Assembly: GCA_934438135.1 (NCBI GenBank)
Contig: CAKSBP010000013.1
Coordinates: forward strand, 11,071 to 75,070
Length of the DNA stretch: 64,000 bases
Direction: 5' to 3'
Source: an uncultured Clostridium sp.
Lineage (GTDB): Bacteria; Bacillota; Clostridia; Lachnospirales; Lachnospiraceae
The notes beneath the pieces are model-generated. The model was not told where the DNA came from. It searched no databases and saw nothing but the letters and a program-made list of their open reading frames with translations. The position numbers and the translations under genes are program-made. This document shows, one piece after another, positions 19,036-28,793 of the stretch (the first letter of the stretch is position 1; each line of letters begins with the position of its first letter).

Positions 19036-20349
19036 ATGTCTGAGACATATGACGTAATTATTGTAGGAACTGGAGCAGCTGGTCTGTTTGCTGGACTAAG
19101 TCTTCCGGAACAGGTAAAGACGCTGATGATTACAAAGGACGAGGTAGAAAACAGTGATTCTTATTTGGCCCAGGGGGGAATTTCAACGTTAAAAGCACCA
19201 GATGATTTTGAAAGCTATTTTGAAGATACCATGCGTGCCGGACATTATGAAAATAATGAAGATTCCGTAAAAATCATGATTCAGTCTTCGAGTGAAATTA
19301 TTCAGGAGCTTATAGATTATGGCGTAGATTTTGACCGGGATGAAGAAGGAAAGCTTTCCTATACAAGAGAAGCCGCTCATTCTACATTTCGTATTCTGCA
19401 TCATGATGACATTACTGGACAGGAAATTACGAAAAAATTAATTGCTCAGGTAAAAAAGAAGAAAAATATTGAACTTCGGACCTTTACAACAATGATTGAT
19501 TTATTGGAAGAGAATAATATTTGTAATGGTGTTGTTGTAAAGAATCACGATGGTATGCAGGAAGCCATTTATGCAAAAGCAGTGGTTCTTGCAACTGGTG
19601 GAATCGGTGGATTATTTCGCAATTCCACCAACTTTGGCCATATCAGTGGAGACAGTTTTGCTATTGCTATTCAGCATAAGATTGAACTGGAGCATTTAAA
19701 TTATATTCAGATTCATCCGACTACACTGTATTCTAAGAAAAAGGGCAGAAGATTTTTGATTTCGGAATCCGTTCGTGGTGAAGGTGCAATTCTGGTCAAT
19801 GACAAACATGAGCGGTTTGTCAATGAACTGCTTCCAAGAGACAAGGTAACTCAGGAAATCAAAAAAGAAATGGAACGGGAAGGAACAGACCACGTTTATA
19901 TAACTATGCGTCATATGGACAGAGAAGAGATTGAAAAGCGTTTCCCTAATATTTTTAAACGTTGTCTGGAAGAAGGATATGATTTATCCAAGGATTACGT
20001 TCCAGTAACGCCGGCTCAGCATTATATTATGGGTGGTATTAAAGCAAGTGTGAACGGAGAAACTTCCATGAAACGTTTGTATGCAGTAGGTGAGACAGCT
20101 TGTAATGGGGTACATGGTGCGAATCGTCTTGCCAGCAATTCTTTATTGGAAAGCCTTGTGTTTTCAAAGCGTGCAGCAGGCGTTATTATGGAAAAAGATT
20201 TTAAGAGTGAACTAAAGGAACAGAAGGTTGACTGGAAGATGTATCAGGATGAGGAAGAAAGAAAAGAGAAGAACAAAGAACTCATTATGGAGATGATTAA
20301 AAGAAAGGACGAGGAATTCTATGTTAAGTGGTGTAACAATGAAGCTTAA
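19036..20349 (+). CDS. nadB: L-aspartate oxidase (short form)
   Basis: An FAD-dependent enzyme that oxidises L-aspartate to iminoaspartate for NadA. The dinucleotide-binding motif VIIVGTGAAGLFAGL is at the N-terminus. Active-site features include the QGGIST loop, RRFLISESVRGEGAIL, PAQHYIMGGI and GANRLASNSLLE. At 437 residues it is about 100 shorter than the E. coli protein and lacks most of the C-terminal helical domain; it ends in a charged helix. The frame is intact, so this looks like a natural short form. The end overlaps nadC by 29 bp. Confidence 0.95.
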   Translation: MSETYDVIIVGTGAAGLFAGLSLPEQVKTLMITKDEVENSDSYLAQGGISTLKAPDDFESYFEDTMRAGHYENNEDSVKIMIQSSSEIIQELIDYGVDFDRDEEGKLSYTREAAHSTFRILHHDDITGQEITKKLIAQVKKKKNIELRTFTTMIDLLEENNICNGVVVKNHDGMQEAIYAKAVVLATGGIGGLFRNSTNFGHISGDSFAIAIQHKIELEHLNYIQIHPTTLYSKKKGRRFLISESVRGEGAILVNDKHERFVNELLPRDKVTQEIKKEMEREGTDHVYITMRHMDREEIEKRFPNIFKRCLEEGYDLSKDYVPVTPAQHYIMGGIKASVNGETSMKRLYAVGETACNGVHGANRLASNSLLESLVFSKRAAGVIMEKDFKSELKEQKVDWKMYQDEEERKEKNKELIMEMIKRKDEEFYVKWCNNEA

Positions 20350-21175
20350 TGCCGACCGCTGCATTTTAAGTGCATTGAGAGAGGACATAACAAGCGAGGA
20401 TGTTTCTACAAACAGTGTGATGCGGGAACATAAGGCAGGACGTGCAGATTTAATATGCAAACAGGATGGTATTATCTGTGGACTGGAAGTATTTCAAAGA
20501 GTATTTGAACTGCTGGATGAAAAAGTGGTATTTGAAACATATTTTCAAGATGGGGATGCAGTAAAAAAAGGAGAGTTAATTGGTGTGCTAACTGGTGATA
20601 TCCGTGCTTTATTATCTGGAGAGAGAACGGCTCTTAATTATTTACAGAGAATGAGTGGAATTGCTACCTATACTAAAGAGTATGCTGACGAATTAAAAGA
20701 CAGCAAGACAAAGCTTCTGGATACGAGAAAGACGACACCAAATATGCGTATTTTTGAAAAATATGCAGTAAAGGTTGGCGGCGGTTGCAGCCACCGTTAT
20801 AATCTTTCTGATGGTATTTTATTAAAAGATAATCATATCGGTGCAGCAGGAAGTGTGAAGAAAGCCATTGAAATGGCAAAAGAATATGCACCGTTTGTCC
20901 GAAAGATTGAAATCGAAGTAGAAAACCTTGATATGGTGAAGGAAGCATTGGAAGCAGGAGCGGATATTATTATGTTAGATAATATGGATAATGACACCAT
21001 GAAAAAAGCGGTTAAAATGATTGGCGGCAGGGCACAGACAGAGTGTTCCGGCAATGTGACCAAGGAACGCTTACAGGAAATTAAAGAAATTGGAGTTGAC
21101 TTTGTTTCTTCTGGTGCATTGACACATTCGGCACCGATTATGGATGTTTCTTTAAAAAATCTCAAGCCTCTTTAA
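20321..21175 (+). CDS. nadC: Nicotinate-nucleotide pyrophosphorylase (quinolinate phosphoribosyltransferase)
   Basis: A 284-residue enzyme that turns quinolinate and PRPP into nicotinate mononucleotide. Family motifs include LREDITSEDVST, LSGERTALNYLQRMSGIAT, LLDTRKTTPNMRIFEKYAV, GGGCSHRYNLSDGIL and the C-terminal DFVSSGALTHSAP. ATG 20321 lies inside nadB behind GGACGAGG; a second ATG at 20339 is possible. Overlap with nadB suggests translational coupling within nadABC. Confidence 0.96.
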   Translation: MLSGVTMKLNADRCILSALREDITSEDVSTNSVMREHKAGRADLICKQDGIICGLEVFQRVFELLDEKVVFETYFQDGDAVKKGELIGVLTGDIRALLSGERTALNYLQRMSGIATYTKEYADELKDSKTKLLDTRKTTPNMRIFEKYAVKVGGGCSHRYNLSDGILLKDNHIGAAGSVKKAIEMAKEYAPFVRKIEIEVENLDMVKEALEAGADIIMLDNMDNDTMKKAVKMIGGRAQTECSGNVTKERLQEIKEIGVDFVSSGALTHSAPIMDVSLKNLKPL

Positions 21176-21193
21176 AAAGGGGCTTGTTTTTTT
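21163..21193 (+). terminator. Terminator overlapping the nadC stop codon
   Basis: CAAGCCTCTTT pairs with AAGGGGCTTG, followed by seven T. The nadC TAA lies in the loop, so the coding end is part of the hairpin. Confidence 0.8.
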
Positions 21194-21231
21194 GGACTTT
21201 ATGTGGTAGAATTTTAACAATTTAGGGTGAT

Positions 21232-21308
21232 TTACCGAGAACACGGTAATATCGCTATTGTGTGATTATTTATTCAAAAAAATTAAGGGTTTTCTTTCCC
21301 TTTTTTTT
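21232..21308 (+). promoter_or_regulatory. Hairpin followed by terminator-like element upstream of carA
   Basis: TTACCG (21232) pairs with CGGTAA (21244), and 35 bp later AAGGG pairs with CCCTT followed by eight T (21285-21308). It lies between the nadC terminator and the carA operator region. It could be a second terminator for nadABC or a tiny untranslated transcript. It lies upstream of the likely carA start site, so attenuation of carA is less likely. Confidence 0.3.
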
Positions 21309-21316
21309 GCCTATAA

Positions 21317-21354
21317 ATTGAATGTTTATACGTAAGAATGAATAATAATGCAAT
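21317..21354 (+). promoter_or_regulatory. Two ArgR-like operator boxes at the carA promoter
   Basis: AATGAATAATAATGCAAT (21337-21354) matches the Bacillus ArgR box CATGAATAAAAATKCAAK at 16 of 18 positions. A second box on the other strand, read from 21333 down to 21317, matches 14 of 17. They are 3 bp apart, like paired ARG boxes bound by an ArgR hexamer. A -35-like TTGAAT lies inside the upstream box and AT-rich -10-like sequence inside the downstream one. Repression of carAB by arginine is inferred. Confidence 0.6.
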
Positions 21355-21408
21355 GAGTGTGAATGATAACAGTGCTCTAATAAGATAGAAAGGATTAAGG
21401 TGTAACAT

Positions 21409-22515
21409 ATGAAGGCTTTTCTTATACTTGAAGACGGGACAGTATTTACAGGTAAAAGTATTGGTGCCACTCAGGATGTAATAAGTGAAATTGTTTTTAA
21501 TACATCTATGACTGGATATTTAGAGGTATTAACGGACCCAAGCTACGCTGGACAGGCAGTAGTTATGACTTATCCGTTAATTGGAAATTACGGTGTCTGC
21601 TATAAGGACATGGAGTCACAGAAAGCATGGCCGGATGGTTATATTGTAAGAGAAATCGCAAGAAGACCAAGTAATTTCCGTTCCGAAGACTCGATTGAGA
21701 CATTTTTAAAGAAGCAGGAGATTCCCGGAATCTGTGGAATTGATACCAGGGCTTTAACGAAGATTCTCAGAGAAAAAGGTACCATGAATGGTATGATTAC
21801 AACAAATGAGAATTACAATTTATCCAATGTATTAGAGCAGATCAAAGAATATAAGGTAACTGGTGTTGTAAGAAAAGTAAGCCACAAAGAAGTAACGGTT
21901 TATAAGCCTGGCGATTTGGGAACAGAAGAAGCACCGGTACAGAAGAAAGTTGCATTAATGGACTTTGGTTCTAAAAATAATATTGTACGTTCTTTAGTGA
22001 AACGCGGATGCGAAGTAACTGTTTATCCTGCTTATACAAAAGCAGAAGATATTCTGGAGAAACAGCCGGACGGCATTATGCTGACAAATGGTCCTGGAGA
22101 TCCGTCTGAATGTGTAGAAATCATCGAAGAACTGAAGAAATTATATAATTCCGATACTCCAATCTTTGCAATTTGTTTAGGTCATCAGCTTATGGCACTT
22201 GCCAATGGCGGTAAGACAGAAAAAATGAAATATGGACACCGTGGTGCAAATCATCCAGTAAAGGATCTTGCAACAGGAAGGGTATACATATCTTCCCAGA
22301 ACCATGGATATGTAGTTATTGATGGAAGTATCGACGAGAAAGTTGCTGAAACTTCCTTTATTAATGTAAATGATGGAACTGTTGAAGGACTGCATTATCT
22401 TGGAAAGAATATTTTTACGGTACAGTTCCACCCAGAAGCATGTGCAGGTCCAGTTGATTCTGATTTCTTATTTGACAGATTTATTAACATGATGGAGGTG
22501 GTTAAGAATGCCTAG
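21409..22515 (+). CDS. carA: Carbamoyl-phosphate synthase small subunit
   Basis: A 368-residue glutaminase subunit that passes ammonia to CarB for carbamoyl phosphate, used in arginine and pyrimidine synthesis. The N-terminal LEDGTVFTGKSIGA and NTSMTGYLEVLTDPSY are typical. The class I glutamine amidotransferase centre is visible: nucleophile Cys in FAICLGHQLMALA, and His/Glu in FTVQFHPEA. The last 8 bp overlap the carB start (ATGCCTAG), giving translational coupling. Confidence 0.97.
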   Translation: MKAFLILEDGTVFTGKSIGATQDVISEIVFNTSMTGYLEVLTDPSYAGQAVVMTYPLIGNYGVCYKDMESQKAWPDGYIVREIARRPSNFRSEDSIETFLKKQEIPGICGIDTRALTKILREKGTMNGMITTNENYNLSNVLEQIKEYKVTGVVRKVSHKEVTVYKPGDLGTEEAPVQKKVALMDFGSKNNIVRSLVKRGCEVTVYPAYTKAEDILEKQPDGIMLTNGPGDPSECVEIIEELKKLYNSDTPIFAICLGHQLMALANGGKTEKMKYGHRGANHPVKDLATGRVYISSQNHGYVVIDGSIDEKVAETSFINVNDGTVEGLHYLGKNIFTVQFHPEACAGPVDSDFLFDRFINMMEVVKNA

Positions 22516-25500
22516 GATAAAAGACATTAAAAAAGTATTAGTAATCGGATCTGGTCCTATTGTAATCGGACAGGCTGCGGAATTTGACTATGCAGGAACA
22601 CAGGCATGCCGTTCCTTAAAAGAAGAGGGAATTGAAGTTGTATTAATCAACTCAAATCCTGCCACTATCATGACAGATAAGGACATTGCGGATGAAGTAT
22701 ATATCGAACCTCTTACTGTAGAATTTGTACAGCAGGTAATTAAGAAAGAAAAACCGGACAGCATTCTTCCAACACTTGGCGGTCAGGCGGCATTAAATCT
22801 TGCCATGGAATTAGAGGAATCCGGTTATTTAAGAGAACATAATGTACGTTTAATTGGTACCACATCCATGACAATCAAAAAAGCAGAGGATCGTCTGGAA
22901 TTTAAAAATACTATGGAGAAAATCAATGAACCAATCGCACCTAGCGTTGTTGTTACAACAGTAGAAGAAGCAGCTGCATTTGCAGATAAGATTGGTTATC
23001 CAGTAGTTATCCGTCCAGCTTATACGTTAGGTGGAAGCGGTGGTGGTATTGCACATACCGAAGAAGAGTTAAACGAAATCTGTGCAAACGGTCTTCGTTT
23101 AAGCCGTGTTGGCCAGTGCTTAATTGAACGCTGCATTGCAGGATGGAAAGAAATCGAGTACGAAGTAATGCGGGACGGGAATGGAAACTGCATTACCGTT
23201 TGTAACATGGAAAATCTTGACCCAGTTGGCGTCCACACAGGTGACAGCATCGTAGTTGCACCTTCTCAGACTCTTGCGGATAAAGAGTACCAGATGCTTC
23301 GTAGTTCTGCTCTTAACATTATTACAGAGTTAAAAATTACTGGTGGATGTAACGTACAGTTTGCACTTCATCCAGATACATTTGAATACTGTGTTATCGA
23401 AGTTAATCCTCGTGTAAGCCGTTCTTCTGCATTAGCATCCAAAGCAACTGGTTATCCAATTGCAAAGGTTGCTGCAAAGATTGCGTTAGGTTACACATTG
23501 GACGAAATTCCAAATGCCATTACAGGAAAAACATATGCAAGTTTCGAGCCAGCTCTTGACTACTGTGTTGTTAAGATTCCTAGACTTCCATTTGATAAAT
23601 TCATTCAGGCTTCCAGAAAGCTGACTACTCAGATGAAGGCAACTGGTGAGGTTATGAGTATCTGTACTAATTTTGAAGGTGCCTTAATGAAAGCACTTCG
23701 TTCTCTGGAACAGCATATTGACAGCTTAGATACCGGTGAATTTACAAATTACACAGAAGAGCAGATTTTAGAGCATTTACAGACTGTGGATGATAAACGA
23801 ATTTTCTTAATTGCAGAAGGAATCCGCCGTGGAATTTCCTTAGATAAATTACATGAAATCACAAAAATTGATATCTGGTTTATGGATAAGATTGCAATTC
23901 TGGTAGAAATGGAACAGGCTTTGAAATCTCAGGAATTAACACCAGAATTATTAGAAGAAGCAAAACGTCTAGAATTTACCGATAAAGTAATCGCTGGTTA
24001 TGTAGGAAAAACAGAAGAAGAAATCAAAGAACTTCGATATTCCAAAAATATTATCAAATCATTTAAAATGGTTGATACCTGTGCAGCTGAGTTCGCAGCG
24101 TCTACACCATATTATTATGGATGCTTTGGAAGCTTTAATGAAGTAGAAGAAACTTCAGGAAGAAAAAAAATCCTTGTTCTTGGTTCTGGTCCAATCCGTA
24201 TCGGACAGGGTATCGAATTTGATTTCTGTTCTGTACACAGTGTATGGTCTTTAGCAAGAAGCGGATATGAAACAATTATTGTAAATAATAACCCAGAGAC
24301 AGTAAGTACTGACTTTGATATTGCTGATAAGCTGTATTTCGAACCGTTGACACCAGAAGATGTAGAAAATATTGTCCGCCTGGAAAAACCTGATGGTGCA
24401 GTTGTTCAGTTCGGTGGACAGACCGCCATTAAGTTAACGGAATCCCTGTTAAAGATGGGTGTTAAAATTCTTGGAACAAGTGCAGAAAATGTAGATGCAG
24501 CAGAAGATAGAGAACGTTTTGATGAGATTCTGGAAGAATGCTGTATCCCAAGACCATCCGGTAAGACCGTATTTACGGCAGAAGAAGCATTGGAAGCTGC
24601 TAATGAGTTAGGGTATCCGGTATTAGTAAGACCTTCTTATGTACTTGGTGGACAGGGTATGCAGATTGCAATTAATGATGAAGATGTTACTTCTTATATG
24701 AATATCATCAACCGTTATACACAGGAACATCCAATCTTAGTTGATAAATACTTAATGGGAAAAGAAGTGGAAGTTGATGCCGTATGCGACGGCGAAGACA
24801 TTTTAATCCCAGGTATTATGGAACATGTGGAAAGAGCGGGTATTCATTCTGGAGACAGTATTTCTGTTTACCCAACACAGAATCTTTCCGATAAGGCTAT
24901 CCGTGTCATTGAAGATTATACAAGGAAGCTTGCAAAATCCCTGCATGTTATCGGATTGATTAACATTCAGTTTATCGTATATCAGGAAGAAGTTTATGTT
25001 ATCGAGGTTAACCCACGTTCTTCACGTACCGTACCTTATATCAGCAAGGTTACCGGCATTCCAATCGTAGACCTTGCATCCAAAGTTATCCTTGGAGCAA
25101 AGATTAAAGATTTAGGATTTGAACCAGGTTTACAGGCACGTTCCAAATACGTTGCAATCAAAATGCCTGTATTCTCCTTCGAAAAAATCCGTGGTGCTGA
25201 TATTAGCCTTGGACCTGAAATGAAATCAACAGGAGAGTGTCTTGGTATTGCAGAAAACTTTAATGCTGCACTTTACAAAGCATTCGTAGGTGCTGGAATC
25301 AACCTTCCAAAATATAAGAAGATGATTCTGACTGTAAAAGATTCCGATAAGATGGATGCTGTCGAAGTCGGAAGAAGATTTAAGAAATTAGGCTATGAAA
25401 TCTTTGCAACAAAGAATACAGCCCGCGTCTTAAATGAAAACGGTGTTCTTGCTATTCCAATCAATAAGATTGAGCAGGAAGCTCCAACTTTAATGGACTT

Positions 25501-25717
25501 ATTATTAGAGCATCAGATTGACCTGGTTATCGATACACCAAGCAATGGTCTTGAGAAATCCAAAGATGGTTTCTTAATCCGTCGTATGTCTATCGAAACA
25601 GGTGTAACCTGTCTGACATCCTTAGATACCGCCAATGCATTGTTAACAAGTCTGGAATCTGACAAAGAAGATGCAATGGAAGTTATCGATATTGCGAAGA
25701 TTCATAGGGTGAAATAG
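22508..25717 (+). CDS. carB: Carbamoyl-phosphate synthase large subunit
   Basis: A 1069-residue synthetase with two homologous ATP-grasp halves. The first half opens with KVLVIGSGPIVIGQAAEFDY and the second with KILVLGSGPIRIGQGIEFDF, about 550 residues later. ATP-grasp loops (RPAYTLGGSGGGIA and RPSYVLGGQGMQIA) and the metal-binding VIEVNPRVSRSSAL and VIEVNPRSSRTVPY are present. The C-terminal 130 residues form the MGS-like allosteric domain. Length is normal. Confidence 0.98.
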   Translation: MPRIKDIKKVLVIGSGPIVIGQAAEFDYAGTQACRSLKEEGIEVVLINSNPATIMTDKDIADEVYIEPLTVEFVQQVIKKEKPDSILPTLGGQAALNLAMELEESGYLREHNVRLIGTTSMTIKKAEDRLEFKNTMEKINEPIAPSVVVTTVEEAAAFADKIGYPVVIRPAYTLGGSGGGIAHTEEELNEICANGLRLSRVGQCLIERCIAGWKEIEYEVMRDGNGNCITVCNMENLDPVGVHTGDSIVVAPSQTLADKEYQMLRSSALNIITELKITGGCNVQFALHPDTFEYCVIEVNPRVSRSSALASKATGYPIAKVAAKIALGYTLDEIPNAITGKTYASFEPALDYCVVKIPRLPFDKFIQASRKLTTQMKATGEVMSICTNFEGALMKALRSLEQHIDSLDTGEFTNYTEEQILEHLQTVDDKRIFLIAEGIRRGISLDKLHEITKIDIWFMDKIAILVEMEQALKSQELTPELLEEAKRLEFTDKVIAGYVGKTEEEIKELRYSKNIIKSFKMVDTCAAEFAASTPYYYGCFGSFNEVEETSGRKKILVLGSGPIRIGQGIEFDFCSVHSVWSLARSGYETIIVNNNPETVSTDFDIADKLYFEPLTPEDVENIVRLEKPDGAVVQFGGQTAIKLTESLLKMGVKILGTSAENVDAAEDRERFDEILEECCIPRPSGKTVFTAEEALEAANELGYPVLVRPSYVLGGQGMQIAINDEDVTSYMNIINRYTQEHPILVDKYLMGKEVEVDAVCDGEDILIPGIMEHVERAGIHSGDSISVYPTQNLSDKAIRVIEDYTRKLAKSLHVIGLINIQFIVYQEEVYVIEVNPRSSRTVPYISKVTGIPIVDLASKVILGAKIKDLGFEPGLQARSKYVAIKMPVFSFEKIRGADISLGPEMKSTGECLGIAENFNAALYKAFVGAGINLPKYKKMILTVKDSDKMDAVEVGRRFKKLGYEIFATKNTARVLNENGVLAIPINKIEQEAPTLMDLLLEHQIDLVIDTPSNGLEKSKDGFLIRRMSIETGVTCLTSLDTANALLTSLESDKEDAMEVIDIAKIHRVK

Positions 25718-25732
25718 AGAGTGGTTATAGAG

Positions 25733-25773
25733 AAAAGCACAGAGGCATGGAAAAGATGTTTCTGTGCTTTTTT
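25733..25773 (+). terminator. Rho-independent terminator after carB
   Basis: AAAAGCACAGA pairs with TCTGTGCTTTT around a 17-nt loop, followed by T residues. Confidence 0.85.
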
Positions 25774-25892
25774 AATTATGAGATAAAAAATAATATAATC
25801 GGGAGAAATTTTCTACATAATCTTGAGACCTACTGCAAATGGTATATAATATAAAATTTTGTATATTTTATTAACAGTTAGGAGTAGGACAG

Positions 25893-27389
25893 ATGAAAAA
25901 GAAATTTACTTTTCCAACAGCTTATACGGTATTGTTTATTGTACTGATACTGGCAGCAGTTCTGACATTTTTAATAGATGCCGGTGCGTATGCCAAATTA
26001 TCATACAATGCGGACAGCGGCACTTTTTTGGAGACATTTCCAGATGGGACAACGAAAGAACTGGAGGGAACACAGGACACATTAGATAAGTTAGGGGTAG
26101 CCAATGATATTTCGAAATTCCAGGATGGAAGCATTAATAAAGCAGTAGCCATTCCAGGAACATTTGAAAAGGTAGAAGCAAATCCACAGGGAATTAAGGA
26201 AATCCTGCTGGCACCCATTAATGGTGTTTACGACAGTATCGGAATCATTTTATTTATATTTATTATCGGTGGTGTCATTGGTGTTGTAAATGAAAGTGGG
26301 TCAATCAATGCAGGAATTGCAGCATTGTCCAAGGCAACCAAAGGACATGAATATATGCTGATTGTATTTGTAACCTTGTTAATTGGAGCTGGTGGAACTT
26401 CCTTTGGATTGGCAGAAGAAACCATTGCCTTTTATCCCATTTTAATACCGGTTTATCTGGCGGCAGGCTATGATGCACTTGTGTGTGTGGCAGCGATTTA
26501 TATGGGATCTTCGGTAGGAACTATGTTTTCTACGACCAATCCGTTCTCTACAGTAATTGGTTCCAATGCGGCAGGAATCAATTTTACAGAAGGAATTTCT
26601 TTCCGTTTGATTGGACTTGTGGCAGGACTGTTTTTAACTTTGGCATATATTATTCATTATGCAAATAAGGTACAGAAACACCCAGAGAAATCTTTTATTT
26701 ATGAAATGAAAGAGGAGATTTCGAAAAATTTCAGCAGTGAAATGAAAGAAGAAACTTTTACTATAAGAAGAATCATTATCTTACTGATATTCTTACTGAG
26801 CTTTGTAATTATGATTTTTGGCGTATCCAGGCTTGGATGGTGGTTTGAAGAAATGACTGCACTCTTCCTGGTATCTGGTATTCTTATTGGAATTGTAGCA
26901 GGATGCGGTGAGAAAGCATTTGTTAGTTCGTTTATAGGCGGTGCAGCAGATATGATGGGTGTTGGACTGGTTGTCGGAATCGCCCGAAGTATCAATATCA
27001 TTCTGGAGAGCGGCGGAGTTTCTGATTCGATTTTATATGGATTATCCAGTTTTGTATCTGGTATGAATCCAAATATTTTTGCTGTTGTTATGATGTTTGT
27101 ATTTATGATTTTAGGATTCTTTATTGCATCCTCTTCAGGGCTTGCCACATTATCTATTCCGATTATGGCACCACTGGCAGATGCTGTTGGGGTTCCGAGA
27201 GATGTGATTATTACTGCATTTATTTTTGGACAAGGTTTGATGACCTTTATCACACCGACTGGTTTGATTCTGGCCAGTCTGGAAATGGTACATGTCACCT
27301 ATAATAAATGGTTGAGGTTTGTACTGCCTCTTCTTGGCATGATGACTGCACTTGCAGTTGTAATTTTATTATTGGAAGTAAATCTATAA
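25893..27389 (+). CDS. YfcC/DcuC-family membrane carrier
   Basis: A 498-residue polytopic membrane protein of the C4-dicarboxylate/YfcC carrier family. A first membrane helix (VLFIVLILAAVLTFLIDAGAY) is followed by an exposed loop of about 90 residues, then repeated helices. The conserved loops GAGGTSFGLAEET, GSSVGTMFSTTNPF and FIASSSGLATLSIPIMAPLAD are typical of YfcC proteins. Members carry amino acids, peptides or dicarboxylates; the substrate cannot be told here. It stands alone, flanked by terminators. Start ATG follows AGGAGTAGG. Confidence 0.88.
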   Translation: MKKKFTFPTAYTVLFIVLILAAVLTFLIDAGAYAKLSYNADSGTFLETFPDGTTKELEGTQDTLDKLGVANDISKFQDGSINKAVAIPGTFEKVEANPQGIKEILLAPINGVYDSIGIILFIFIIGGVIGVVNESGSINAGIAALSKATKGHEYMLIVFVTLLIGAGGTSFGLAEETIAFYPILIPVYLAAGYDALVCVAAIYMGSSVGTMFSTTNPFSTVIGSNAAGINFTEGISFRLIGLVAGLFLTLAYIIHYANKVQKHPEKSFIYEMKEEISKNFSSEMKEETFTIRRIIILLIFLLSFVIMIFGVSRLGWWFEEMTALFLVSGILIGIVAGCGEKAFVSSFIGGAADMMGVGLVVGIARSINIILESGGVSDSILYGLSSFVSGMNPNIFAVVMMFVFMILGFFIASSSGLATLSIPIMAPLADAVGVPRDVIITAFIFGQGLMTFITPTGLILASLEMVHVTYNKWLRFVLPLLGMMTALAVVILLLEVNL

Positions 27390-27438
27390 AATAAATGGTG
27401 GGCAGAAAAGAAAAGGTTTCTGTCCACCATTTATTTTT
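27389..27438. terminator. Bidirectional terminator between convergent genes
   Basis: A 20-bp hairpin with a single G-T pair (AAATAAATGGTGGGCAGAAA and its complement) has A-rich sequence on the left and T-rich on the right, so it can stop transcription from both sides. Confidence 0.85.
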
Positions 27439-28654
27439 AGTGCTTTATATAGGTATTAATACTTGCGGAAATGGTGCCACAGGATTTCGATGTGTATTTC
27501 CAAAAGACAAGATGATAGTTTCCTTTTGGAAGCGGTTTGACGGAATAATCAGAGGAATCATTTAAGCAGATGCAGGATTTCTGTGTTACACCGTTTTCCA
27601 TAACAGCATAACAAAGCATAGTATTTTTTTCGTCATAAAGTGCAACCATTCCTTTTCCAGAAGTGAAGCTGCTATTCATGTTTAAGTATAGAGTCTGTTT
27701 CTTTGGATTTCTGAAATTATAATAGAATCCAGTTTCTTCACTATCTTTTGGAAATGCAGCAAATGTTTTTTTAGAACCATTTATTTTTAAATGATGTGCT
27801 GTGGCTTTATTATGGTTCTTAGGAATAGAAACAGAAGAAGAGGAGTATTTACAGGCAGCCAGACCGGAAGCACCTGTGATGCGGAGATAATAAGTTCCTT
27901 TCTTTACCGCATAAACCTGATTTTCCTTTACCGAAATTTCTTTTTTATATGTAATAGCCTGTTTGTTTTTATCGCATAAAACTAACGTACCTCCATTTTG
28001 GAGAAGGGTTGTAAAATACAGTTTGGAAGCAGTAGGTACCTGAATTTGATAGTAAAACTTTTTCGATTTGGAAGAAAGGAACGATATGGATGTAATCCCT
28101 TTCTTAAGTAATTGGTTTTCACTGCTGATAAGTGCAAGCTGGGCTCGGATAATCGAATCATCTATCTGAGAAAGATATTTTTTCGGAAATTTAAAATAGT
28201 AGGTGCCTGCTTTTGGAATAGAAGCAATTCCGTCTAAAAGTGGAATAGAGTTCTTACATTCTTTCTCTTTATAGAGGCTGTAATGGTTATCCAGGGAAAC
28301 ATCATTATAAGATGGCTCTAAATCAAAAATAAGGCATCCAGCATGTTTAAATTCAACTGGAATGACAGCATTGTCCTGAACTTCTAATGGAATATAAAAA
28401 TAAAATGCATTGTTTTTTGAGTTTTCAAGTTCAGTGAGTCTGGTGTAATAATAAGGTTCTGCTGAATCTACGCCGCTATAGGCAGAATCAAAAATCTGTA
28501 TGCTGTCACTGGAAGTACTGTCAATTTCTAGAGCGTCAGCGGCAGGAAAAGAAAAGTTACTGTTTTTGGCTGTGCTGGCTTTCGCATAATCTGCCGGTGT
28601 CATAAGAATTGCGGCAGTAAGGAGACATGCCGTTAGTTTTTTGAAAAATTTCAT
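27437..28654 (-). CDS. Exported protein of unknown function
   Basis: A 405-residue protein with a clear signal peptide (MKFFKKLTACLLTAAILM, cleavage probably after AKAS). The start has AGGAGGGG at the right distance. The mature part is rich in beta-strand-like stretches such as KAGTYYFKFPKKYL, KKGTYYLRITGAS and KGNYHLVFWKY. This pattern recalls the small beta-sandwich of bacterial pre-peptidase C-terminal (PPC) domains, probably repeated three times. No protease motif or wall anchor is seen. The resemblance is weak and no function is assigned. Confidence 0.75.
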   Translation of the reverse strand: MKFFKKLTACLLTAAILMTPADYAKASTAKNSNFSFPAADALEIDSTSSDSIQIFDSAYSGVDSAEPYYYTRLTELENSKNNAFYFYIPLEVQDNAVIPVEFKHAGCLIFDLEPSYNDVSLDNHYSLYKEKECKNSIPLLDGIASIPKAGTYYFKFPKKYLSQIDDSIIRAQLALISSENQLLKKGITSISFLSSKSKKFYYQIQVPTASKLYFTTLLQNGGTLVLCDKNKQAITYKKEISVKENQVYAVKKGTYYLRITGASGLAACKYSSSSVSIPKNHNKATAHHLKINGSKKTFAAFPKDSEETGFYYNFRNPKKQTLYLNMNSSFTSGKGMVALYDEKNTMLCYAVMENGVTQKSCICLNDSSDYSVKPLPKGNYHLVFWKYTSKSCGTISASINTYIKH

Positions 28655-28742
28655 AAAATCCCCTCCTATTATAGATGACTGCCTGCAAATGAAAGAAGCA
28701 GCCTTTTTCTAATTTTATCACAGTTTATAAATGGACACAATG

Positions 28743-28783
28743 AAAAAAAGCCTTATTTTATAGGCACTGTAAAATAAGGCTTT
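28743..28783 (-). terminator. Terminator after the small exported protein gene
   Basis: On the minus strand AAAGCCTTATTTTA pairs with TAAAATAAGGCTTT and is followed by a run of T. It separates the two minus-strand exported protein genes. Confidence 0.85.
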
Positions 28784-28793
28784 CCTATTCTTC

